In this document: in pieces, positions 57,385-64,000 of the stretch
Position numbering within the stretch: position 1 is the stretch's first letter
Layout of the letters: every line of letters begins with the position of its first letter
Origin: Planctomycetota bacterium
GTDB lineage: Bacteria; Planctomycetota; B15-G4
Direction of reading: 5' to 3'
Assembly (NCBI GenBank): GCA_029245865.1
Contig: JAQWOM010000009.1
Span: forward strand, 150,398 to 214,397
Length of the DNA: 64,000 bases
Translations under genes and position numbers: made by a program
Notes under the pieces: model-generated
Seen by the model: only the letters and a program-made list of their open reading frames with translations
Database searches by the model: none
What the model was told of the DNA's origin: nothing

Positions 57385-59189
57385 GCGTCGACGACCCGCA
57401 TCAGCAAGGCACCAGAACACATGGTTGTCGTGGGAACCACGGCCACAACCTCCAGTTGACCGCCCAGAGTCAGTTGACCGATCTCTGGGGCCGCACCGAG
57501 CAGCGGCCGCGCATCTTCAAGCAGCAAGATCACCCACTGCATGCGGTCGGCATCGATCAATGCCTCCAGTGTCTTGGTCAACATCGCCGCTGGAAGCCCC
57601 TTGGAGATTTCGAGCAGCCGGGGCTCTGGCCAGGCCAGCAGGCCAATCGGCCCTGCAACGCGTGTAACGCCTCGTGCCAACGCCTCGTCGTGTGCGATGA
57701 GCAAGGCGCGTTCGTCCCGCGCCTCGACCAGTTCGCCCTGGGATCCAAAGAAGTCCGTGGCGAAGTCCGTACTGTGATACGCCGTGCGCACTTCTGCGCC
57801 CACAGCGACCCAACTCGAAAGCACCCAGGAGATCAAGATTCCAGCGATGAGTAGGTTCACGCCACATCGACCGCCGCGCACTCTGAGGTGCAAGCGCAAT
57901 GGCAACCAGAACAACAAGGCACCCCCAAAGGCCAACAACATCCACCTCACAGGACGTGCGTTCTCTCCAGACGACGTGACATCGTCGAGTGTCAGCAACA
58001 AGAGACCCAACCAGGCCAGCCCCACAGCCAGAGAAGCCCATCTCTGGCCTCGACCAGGAGGTCGTGCAAACGCCCTGGCGGCCAAGATCACAACCAACGG
58101 CTGCAAGGCCACCAGGTAGCGCAACTTCGTGGCCGGCCAGAGCACGGCAACAGAGCCCAACATCGCCAGTGCAATCACCACACCAAGCAATCGGCGATCT
58201 GAAGTCTTCAGGCCTTCGCCCGCGAAAGGCACAAGAGCCGCAGCAGCGCCCCCCATCAACACCGGCCAAACAACGAGGCCCGTCGTAAACACATAGAACA
58301 AGTTGAGCTTCACGAATCCAAGACAAGCCCGCAGCATCAGGAGTGGGTCGAGATCGCTCACGAATCGCAAGGTTGGCGTCCCCTGATGCAATTCGAAGAC
58401 AGCTTCGACTCCCGCGCGATAGAGGAAGTAGATGGAATTCACGCTGTAAAATGGGTCACCAAAAATCTCTGCATTTCGGAACCACCAGGGCAACAGGCAG
58501 ATCAACGAAACAGCGAGCCCGCCCAAGCCGACAAGCAGCGCGCGCCCACGCTCAGACGGCCGTGCCCCCAGCAGCAAGACGAACAAGGGGAAAGGTAGCA
58601 ATACGGCACATTGGTGATTCAAGAGTTGCAAGGCACCCAACACCAACCCGATGCGCACCATGGAAGGGCGTGGAGCCGCACACAACTCGATCAATCCGAG
58701 AACGCCAACCGCCTGCGCCGCATAGAGAGAGCCGTTGCCAGAACTATCGATTGCCAGAAAGCCCACCGCGACGAAACCTGCAGCAAGCATTGGCAAGCCG
58801 TCGGGCACTCCAGGAATTCCTTCGGTCAGCCGATCGGTCATCCGGCAAGTGAGCCAGAGCACCAGCAGCCCACAAAGCAAGGAGAGCACTCGCAGCGCAG
58901 TGAACGGCTCGAGGCCCATGCGCACCAAGAGAGAGCCTGCGAGCGGCCAAAGAGGAGGATGCTGATCTGCTTGATCTTGCGGAGGAAGACTTGCCGCCAG
59001 ACCGCCAGGACCCACCAGCTTCGGAAGTCCGCGTTCAAACCCAGAGCCGAAACCTTCGCCTGCCGCCAAACTTCGGGCAACGCCAACATCGAGCACGACG
59101 TCTCCTCGTGGCACGGCGTGTGCGTCAAAGGCCATGACGCGCAGCATGACTCCGAAAAGAATGGCCAGGAGCCCCCACCGAATCGTCAC
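57381..59189 (-). CDS. GT39/ArnT-like membrane glycosyltransferase
   Basis: A 602-residue protein with about eleven helices. The first periplasmic loop has GDVVLDVGVARSLAAGEGFG, including the acidic residue that is catalytic in GT39/ArnT/PMT-type transferases, and DQADQHPPLWPLAGS, the usual second loop. Such enzymes use polyprenyl-phosphate sugars to glycosylate proteins or lipids outside the cytosol. The start GTG at 59189 forms a GTGA overlap with the upstream stop, and the end overlaps the ligase-like start. Confidence 0.85.
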   Translation of the reverse strand: MTIRWGLLAILFGVMLRVMAFDAHAVPRGDVVLDVGVARSLAAGEGFGSGFERGLPKLVGPGGLAASLPPQDQADQHPPLWPLAGSLLVRMGLEPFTALRVLSLLCGLLVLWLTCRMTDRLTEGIPGVPDGLPMLAAGFVAVGFLAIDSSGNGSLYAAQAVGVLGLIELCAAPRPSMVRIGLVLGALQLLNHQCAVLLPFPLFVLLLGARPSERGRALLVGLGGLAVSLICLLPWWFRNAEIFGDPFYSVNSIYFLYRAGVEAVFELHQGTPTLRFVSDLDPLLMLRACLGFVKLNLFYVFTTGLVVWPVLMGGAAAALVPFAGEGLKTSDRRLLGVVIALAMLGSVAVLWPATKLRYLVALQPLVVILAARAFARPPGRGQRWASLAVGLAWLGLLLLTLDDVTSSGENARPVRWMLLAFGGALLFWLPLRLHLRVRGGRCGVNLLIAGILISWVLSSWVAVGAEVRTAYHSTDFATDFFGSQGELVEARDERALLIAHDEALARGVTRVAGPIGLLAWPEPRLLEISKGLPAAMLTKTLEALIDADRMQWVILLLEDARPLLGAAPEIGQLTLGGQLEVVAVVPTTTMCSGALLMRVVDA

Positions 59190-59980
59190 GAGCGATTCCT
59201 CTCATCTTCTGGTGCCGACAAATTCAGTTGCTGGCGCAACACCTCCAACTCCGGCGTGATTGCGCGACGCTCTTCCTCGTCGAACTGCTGCAAGACAGCG
59301 GTCGCTTCTTCCAGGTCTCGATTTGCCTCGAGAGAATCTCCGTCAAGGCGCAAGGTGGTCAATCCGCGATCCACCAACAACAGGATTAAATTGAGCGCAT
59401 TGACCTCGCTACGTCGAGCCCGTCGCAATTCAGCGATCGCCACATCCTCGGGCCGCTCCCCAAAGTACTGCGCAGCCACCGGAGAAAACCGAGGGTCTGC
59501 GTCCTTCTGAATGGCAAGCAGTGTGCCAAGGGCCCCATGAAGCCGCTCACTGTCTTCCGCATCACTCAATGCAAAGCCTTCCTCGAGCATACTCAAGCCT
59601 CGCGCAACAAGTGCTCGGTGCCGTGCTTGGTCAGGGCTATGTGGTGCCTGCGTGACGACGAGTTGCCGTGCAAGAAACACACGCACTTCCTCCAACCCGG
59701 GATGCAACAACAACAAGCCCTCTGCCAGATCCGCAACGGCCTCCGCATCTCCATCTTGCTGCCTCCCTTGCACCATCATCCACAACACCGACGACGCAAC
59801 GGCCCGAAAAGGGCCCAAGGGGGCAAGAGCACGCGCCACGGGCTCTAGAAACGGCTCCGAAAGGGCCTCCTCTCCGGGAGAGGGTGCTGGCGTTCCCTCT
59901 TTCACTCCCGGTGCGACCCAGGCAGCGCAAGCCAGGCACAGCACTCCCACGGCAAACGACAGCCTTGGAGTCCACGTCAC
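59186..59980 (-). CDS. Exported helical-repeat protein of the ABC/glycan operon
   Basis: A 264-residue protein with an N-terminal membrane or signal segment (LSFAVGVLCLACAAWVAP). The rest is helical and Ala/Leu/Glu-rich (ADLAEGLLLLHPGLEEVRVF), resembling TPR-like repeats. No named family is recognised. It starts at GTG 59980 and is coupled to both neighbours by GTGA overlaps. It may be a periplasmic partner of the exporter or the glycosyltransferase. Confidence 0.75.
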   Translation of the reverse strand: MTWTPRLSFAVGVLCLACAAWVAPGVKEGTPAPSPGEEALSEPFLEPVARALAPLGPFRAVASSVLWMMVQGRQQDGDAEAVADLAEGLLLLHPGLEEVRVFLARQLVVTQAPHSPDQARHRALVARGLSMLEEGFALSDAEDSERLHGALGTLLAIQKDADPRFSPVAAQYFGERPEDVAIAELRRARRSEVNALNLILLLVDRGLTTLRLDGDSLEANRDLEEATAVLQQFDEEERRAITPELEVLRQQLNLSAPEDERNRS

Positions 59981-60906
59981 GGCAGAGCCTGCCTACGTAC
60001 GAGGGCCGTCCCGAGCGAAGCAAAAGCCAACAGCAAGGCAAACGACAAGGCCCAGAGCGCGGGGCTCTGCGGAGGAGTCACTGCCAATGCAAAAACACCC
60101 GAGAGACATGCCGTCTCGAAATGGAAAGCGTGAGCTGCGGCCAACACCACCAATAATGCGAAGGCGAGCCTTGCAAGCGTACCTCCCGGAACTGCAGGCA
60201 CTCCCAAGTTTAGAGGACGTTCACCGACTTCGAGCGCCGGTGGCTGCACTCCAAACACCACCCCACCAAGTGGAGTCAGGGAGACGTAGAGGTCGCCTCG
60301 GTGAGGAGCCAGGTCTGGAATAACAACTTCGTGCCGACGCACCGGCAAGATAGTCACCTGCTGTTGGTGTTCTCCACTTGAGCGGCGCGTCGTCACCTCA
60401 AGCTCTCCTGCACCCGCGAAAGGGAGGTGTGTATTAACCAGGAGTCGATACGGCCCCTGCGAGCCTGCCGGGACTGAAAACCTCCAGAGTTCTCCACTCC
60501 CAGACGACGCTTCTGACTTGCCTACAAGTTGATTCGGAACCATGCGCAAACCAGCAACGCCGTGAGCAACATGCGCGATAATCAGTAACAACAGTAAGCC
60601 GGCAATCAAACTGCCCTCGACCCGTCCAAATGCGAGCGCCACCGAGCGAATCGGGCGCACAACCTGAAGCCCTTCGTATCCACCGAGTCGGTCTGAAGTC
60701 GGCAGTCCCGCGACCAGTGGAAAAATCACGAGCACGGCAATCGTGGCCACGAGAACATTGAGCACATCGTGGGCCAAGCTCGCGCTTGGAACTCCCAGAG
60801 CCAGCAAGCCGGCAAGCAACCCGCCCGCCGCAGCAAGCGCCAAGTTACGCAGTGTCACCAACCGCCGAAACGTCACGCCCGCAACAAGTAGCGAGGCCGC
60901 GATCAC
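59977..60906 (-). CDS. Membrane partner of ABC ATPase, exporter permease-like
   Basis: A 309-residue protein with about five hydrophobic helices: two or three near the N-terminus (LAAAGGLLAGLLALG; VLVATIAVLVIFPLVAG; GSLIAGLLLLLIIAHVAHG) and two at the C-terminus. A beta-rich extracytoplasmic domain of about 110 residues sits between. No exact family is recognised, but direct coupling (GTGA at 60903-60906) to an ABC ATPase suggests a permease-type subunit. Confidence 0.72.
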   Translation of the reverse strand: MIAASLLVAGVTFRRLVTLRNLALAAAGGLLAGLLALGVPSASLAHDVLNVLVATIAVLVIFPLVAGLPTSDRLGGYEGLQVVRPIRSVALAFGRVEGSLIAGLLLLLIIAHVAHGVAGLRMVPNQLVGKSEASSGSGELWRFSVPAGSQGPYRLLVNTHLPFAGAGELEVTTRRSSGEHQQQVTILPVRRHEVVIPDLAPHRGDLYVSLTPLGGVVFGVQPPALEVGERPLNLGVPAVPGGTLARLAFALLVVLAAAHAFHFETACLSGVFALAVTPPQSPALWALSFALLLAFASLGTALVRRQALP

Positions 60907-61625
60907 GAGTGATTCTCCAACAAGCCGGCCAGGCTGTCACGGCCGGCCAGCCCATCAAGAATGTCTTCGGCCAGACCACAGCGCACCACTCGCCCGCCTT
61001 GCAACACGAGAACATGAGTTGCGAGCCCTACAAGATCTTCGAGTCGGTGCGTCGCCAACACAATGCCGACACCTCCTGCGAGGCGCAGGTGCAGATCCTC
61101 CAGCAAGTCGTGCATCACCAGCGAATCGAGACCTGAGAAGGCTTCGTCCAGGAGAATCATTTGTGGGTCGTCGAGCAACGCCTGCGCGATCACGACACGC
61201 CGGGCCTGTCCTAGCGACAGTGTTCCAAAGCGGCGAGGCAAGATGTCGGCGAGACCCAGAAGTTCGGTCACGCGTTCGACACGACCCAAAACACCCCGCA
61301 CTGAAGAAATCGCTGCCAACTCTCCGAGTGCATCCTGGACGCGCATTCCGGGCGGCCAGTGAACGCTCTCAGGCGCATATCCACATGCGGTTCGCGCTCG
61401 AAGGCTTCCGACAGGGGCGCCGGAGACCGAGGCCATTCCCGACAGAGGCGAAGTGACGCCCGCAAGAATTCGCAGCAATGTCGACTTCCCAGATCCGTTG
61501 GGACCCACCAGCCCCCAACACTCACCAGGGCCCACCTCGAGATCGACATTCACCAGGGTCGGCGAAGCGCGCCCCAGGATGCGGCGGTAGGCGTGGGTGA
61601 TCTTGCGGGCCGAAAGGAGGCTCAT
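60903..61625 (-). CDS. ABC transporter ATP-binding protein
   Basis: A 240-residue ATPase: Walker A GPNGSGKS (41-48), signature LSLGQARR (LSLGQ in place of LSGGQ), Walker B MILLDEAFSGLD, and an H-loop ATHRLEDL. It is compact, without the C-terminal extension of the 285-1229 ATPase. The ATG at 61625 fits the family start. It opens a five-gene unit ending with the O-antigen-ligase-like gene, so export of a glycan or lipid precursor is a reasonable inference. Confidence 0.92.
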   Translation of the reverse strand: MSLLSARKITHAYRRILGRASPTLVNVDLEVGPGECWGLVGPNGSGKSTLLRILAGVTSPLSGMASVSGAPVGSLRARTACGYAPESVHWPPGMRVQDALGELAAISSVRGVLGRVERVTELLGLADILPRRFGTLSLGQARRVVIAQALLDDPQMILLDEAFSGLDSLVMHDLLEDLHLRLAGGVGIVLATHRLEDLVGLATHVLVLQGGRVVRCGLAEDILDGLAGRDSLAGLLENHS

Positions 61626-61696
61626 GAGGTCGATAAGTGTAGCGAACCGCCGACCGCCTCCCTGCCCACCGAACTCCACTGGCCTCGGCGGCCAGG

Positions 61697-62332
61697 ATGC
61701 TTGATCATGCGCAGATGTGGTTTCTGCTCACGAGCGCTGGTCGGAAGGTCCCCCTCTCTGCTCTACCGACCACCCTTGGGTCCGATCCCTCGTCCGGCGC
61801 CTGCCTCCGAGATCCCTCGGTAAAACCCCAGCACGCACGATTGCTGCCTGGAGACAACACCACCCTGCGACTCGAGACCTGCCCGGGCGCACTCGTCGAG
61901 CTTGACGGCTGGGCGGTCACCGAGGCTGACCTTCACGAAGGAGATGAGTTGCTTGTCGGCCAGGTCCACGTTCGCCTGGAACGCGACCACTCACAGGTTC
62001 CGCTGCGCGAAAACGACTCGGCGGAGGAGGCGCCTCGTGCTCAGAAGCGCCAATCCTCCTCGCGGCCAGGCTCTCACCCAGGTCCACTGTCTCCCGTCCA
62101 ACCCACTCTGACAACGACAAGGGGTTCGCCATCCATGCGCACTCCGAGTCGCCAGCAACTGACTTCAACCCGTCAGGAACAAAAGAGTCGATCAGATCTC
62201 CGCCGCGGACTTCTACATGCTGACACGAGTCAGCTGTCTGCCAGCACCCGGTGCATTCTTGGACTGGCGTTGTTGCTCATTGCAGCCGCCATCGTCTGGG
62301 CAGCGCAGGCTCTGGTCGTGGCACTCTCTTGA
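61697..62332 (+). CDS. FHA-like domain protein with C-terminal membrane helix
   Basis: A 211-residue protein. The first 100 residues resemble a forkhead-associated domain: TTLGSDPSSGACL, SVKPQHARLL (the Ser and His of SxxH retained), then VHVRLE. The glycine-arginine pair of canonical FHA is changed to Gly-Ser. A disordered Ser/Arg/Pro region (100-185) leads to a single C-terminal helix (ILGLALLLIAAAIVWAAQAL). FHA domains bind phosphothreonine. Here the protein would face the cytosol from the membrane. Kinase or phosphatase partners are not in the window. A start at ATG 61715 is also possible. Confidence 0.65.
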   Translation: MLDHAQMWFLLTSAGRKVPLSALPTTLGSDPSSGACLRDPSVKPQHARLLPGDNTTLRLETCPGALVELDGWAVTEADLHEGDELLVGQVHVRLERDHSQVPLRENDSAEEAPRAQKRQSSSRPGSHPGPLSPVQPTLTTTRGSPSMRTPSRQQLTSTRQEQKSRSDLRRGLLHADTSQLSASTRCILGLALLLIAAAIVWAAQALVVALS

Positions 62333-62400
62333 TCCGAGCCACTCGCACCAGTGCCAGCAAACGAACGAAGGCGCCCACTCCAAACAGCTGAGCATCGACC

Positions 62401-63513
62401 TCAAGTTTTTCGAGCGTCTTTCCACACAGATTCGAGTTCCACGGCGGATCGCTCCCACGACCATTTCTCAGCCCGCCGCAAACCTGCTCGGAGGCGTGCC
62501 TCCCTCAGGTCCCCCGGAGTCGTGGCATCGAGCAGTGCGGCCGCGAGACCTGCGAGGTCCCCAGGCTCTGCCAACCAAGCACCATCGCCCGCGACTTCAG
62601 CGACAGCCCCTCCTGACACCGCCACGACAGGCACGGCCAACCGCTGCGCATCCACAAGGGGAATGGCAAAACCTTCGTGGCGAGCAGCTGAAACAAAAGC
62701 GTCCGCTCCCGAAAGAACAACGGAAAGCTCGTGCTTTGAAAGTACGCCCACCATACGGAAGGCTGACGCCACGTGGAGGCGTTCGGCAAGCCGGGCGTAG
62801 GCGAACGCACGCCTCATATCGACACGCCCAGCGAGTACGAGAGCGAGATCTTCTCCCGCTTCATGACTGCGCACCGCAGCGAGAAGTTCTAGAAGATCCT
62901 CGACCCGCTTGTGTGGTTCCGCAGGCCCCAGAGCAAGCACGTAGCGAGTCGAAAGGTCTGCATGCCTTCGGAAACTTCCGATTTCGTGCACATCGAGAAC
63001 GCGCTCGACACCTGGCGTCCCAGCGTTGGGGACCACAACGAGACTCTTTTTCTTTACGAGTTGGCGTTCAAGCAGCATGCCAGCTGTTGTCTCGGACACA
63101 GCGACCACTCGAGACGCTCTTCCGAGATTGCGACGCAAATTCGTGACTCCCCACAACCGGCGCAACAGACCTTGCCCAGCATCTGGCGACAAGAAGCGAA
63201 GGTCGTGCATTGTGAGTACGGTCGGTACAGATTTTATCTTCGGGAGAGGAAGGGCGCCGGCACAGAACACGTCGGCACCCCGCTCGACTAGAAAATGATC
63301 CAAGCGACTTCCAGCCATGGCCCTACGAAACGGCGTTTCCATACCATCAAAGGCAAGGCATGGCAGCCCAGGCAAAGGATCCGAATCAGGTCGTACCAGG
63401 TACTCCACGTCTACAGCACCCCGAGCTTGGTGAGCCAGCCCAAGTGCAGCAAGACGAGTTGTCGCTCCGGATGGTTTTCCATCGAGCGTCGTGGCATCAA
63501 CAATGACTTTCAT
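62401..63513 (-). CDS. Glycosyltransferase, GT4-like
   Basis: A 370-residue GT-B enzyme: VPTVLTMHDLRFLSPDA, the phosphate-binding part of GT4, then LALGPAEPHKRVEDLLE and ARHEGFAIPLVDAQRLAVPVV. The usual E-x7-E pair is E-x7-D here, a conservative change. The sugar donor and acceptor are unknown. The gene is coupled by ATGA to another GT4 gene upstream and probably belongs to a polysaccharide cluster extending beyond the window. Confidence 0.9.
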   Translation of the reverse strand: MKVIVDATTLDGKPSGATTRLAALGLAHQARGAVDVEYLVRPDSDPLPGLPCLAFDGMETPFRRAMAGSRLDHFLVERGADVFCAGALPLPKIKSVPTVLTMHDLRFLSPDAGQGLLRRLWGVTNLRRNLGRASRVVAVSETTAGMLLERQLVKKKSLVVVPNAGTPGVERVLDVHEIGSFRRHADLSTRYVLALGPAEPHKRVEDLLELLAAVRSHEAGEDLALVLAGRVDMRRAFAYARLAERLHVASAFRMVGVLSKHELSVVLSGADAFVSAARHEGFAIPLVDAQRLAVPVVAVSGGAVAEVAGDGAWLAEPGDLAGLAAALLDATTPGDLREARLRAGLRRAEKWSWERSAVELESVWKDARKT

Positions 63514-64000
63514 GCCAACTCTTCATAAACAGAGAGAACTCTTTTTACCGCATGATCTGAACAATGCCCCCGAACGTGATCACGCCCGGCCGCAACGAGC
63601 TTCGCTGTGAGTTGCGCATCGTCGAGCACAAGACAGAGCCCACGTTCCATATCCGAAGCGTCTTCTCCATCCACAGCCAAGACGGCTTCAGAACCTCCGG
63701 CCTCTGCAATGGCGCCCTGACGCGAAACGATCACCGGCACGCCAGCGGCAAGACCCTCGAGCACCGGCAATCCGAACCCTTCGAACGTGGAGGGGTGCAC
63801 GACACACGAAGCGCCTCGGTAGAGTCCCTGCAAGACCGAATTCTCAATATATCCCGTAAAAACAACGCGTCCCGCAAGGTCTGACTGCCCAGCACGGTCA
63901 CGGAGTGCCTTCGAAGCATCCCCGTCGGGACCGGCAAGCACGAGCGTCTCAGAGCCACCAGCAGTCACCCGCCCTGCGAAAGCATCGAGCAGTCGCAGGA
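63510..64000 (-). CDS. Glycosyltransferase, GT4-like, C-terminal part (cut by window edge)
   Basis: An open frame runs from the window edge to a stop at 63510, giving the last 163 residues. It contains the donor-binding half of a GT4 enzyme, with GRVVFTGYI, HPSTFEGFGLPVLEGLAAGVPVIV (E-x7-E intact) and a terminal helix. A GTG at 63968 is not the real start, because family-like sequence continues to the edge (LLDAFAGRVTAGG). Its stop overlaps the next gene (ATGA). Confidence 0.85.
   Translation of the reverse strand, partial: LRLLDAFAGRVTAGGSETLVLAGPDGDASKALRDRAGQSDLAGRVVFTGYIENSVLQGLYRGASCVVHPSTFEGFGLPVLEGLAAGVPVIVSRQGAIAEAGGSEAVLAVDGEDASDMERGLCLVLDDAQLTAKLVAAGRDHVRGHCSDHAVKRVLSVYEELA

Noticed and set aside
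62217-63146. 309-codon plus-strand frame overlapping the GT4 gene
   Set aside because: It is antisense to a clear glycosyltransferase and overlaps the end of the FHA-like gene; the product is His/Arg/Pro/Gln-rich, typical of a shadow frame.

Overview
Organism and overall character. The window is GC-rich (roughly 60% by eye), densely coded on both strands, and contains no rRNA, tRNA, CRISPR array, insertion sequence or phage gene that I could see. The gene repertoire points to a Gram-negative-type bacterium, most plausibly a member of the Planctomycetota or a neighbouring lineage. The pointers are a large MoxR/DUF58/BatA/VWA operon with squalene-oxidase-like repeat proteins and DUF4175, a fused AroD-AroE, a SpoVG with an inserted zinc ribbon, a K+-dependent membrane pyrophosphatase, lipoproteins, and O-antigen-ligase-type polysaccharide genes. 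This assignment is an inference from gene content, because there is no phylogenetic marker RNA here.

Layout. 1-1498 (minus): ABC-2 exporter (permease fragment, ATPase) behind a small membrane protein. 1709-3160 (plus): cysS, tail-to-tail with the next block. 3139-9948 (minus): nusA-infB-rbfA followed by a translationally coupled sulfatase-like protein. 10413-13960 (plus): a hexulose-phosphate-synthase/RraA fusion, thiS, thiG and a GalT-like HIT-superfamily gene. 13975-32350 (minus): a ten-gene, 18-kb operon, MoxR - DUF58 - BatA/VWA - VWA/GATase-like - giant PQQ propeller - squalene-oxidase repeat protein - DUF4175 - coiled-coil - low-complexity protein - second squalene-oxidase repeat protein. 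32567-36185 (minus): enolase, FtsB/DivIC-like protein and a second PQQ-propeller protein. 36374-37120 (minus): MORN-like lipoprotein. 37271-44636 (plus): housekeeping biosynthesis run psd, pssA, folK, panC, panD, ispE, spoVG, DUF2520 gene, aroDE. 44743-48039 (plus): PH-domain membrane protein and a membrane/spermidine-synthase-like/TPR protein. 48036-50491 (minus): lipoprotein and polysaccharide flippase. 50757-51879 (plus): pseudopilin-like protein and small lipoprotein. 51912-55221 (minus): membrane pyrophosphatase, RsfS, CysQ/IMPase. 55414-61625 (minus): five coupled genes, ABC ATPase, membrane partner, helical-repeat protein, GT39-like transferase and O-antigen-ligase-like protein. 61697-62332 (plus): FHA/TM protein. 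62401-64000 (minus): two GT4 glycosyltransferases, the second cut by the window end.

How it works together. About half of the sequence is core metabolism and translation: cysS, nusA/infB/rbfA, rsfS, eno, phospholipid, folate, pantothenate, isoprenoid, shikimate and thiamine genes. The other half builds or remodels the envelope: lipoproteins, exporters, polysaccharide polymerisation and the large MoxR operon. Stop/start overlaps of four bases (ATGA or GTGA) occur at fourteen junctions, so operon membership is unusually readable. The best candidate for an under-described system is the 13975-32350 operon. In it a MoxR AAA+ ATPase and three proteins with intact DxSxS metal-site motifs are locked to periplasmic alpha/alpha-barrel, beta-propeller and coiled-coil proteins, and its two alpha/alpha-barrel proteins end in a nearly identical C-terminal tail.
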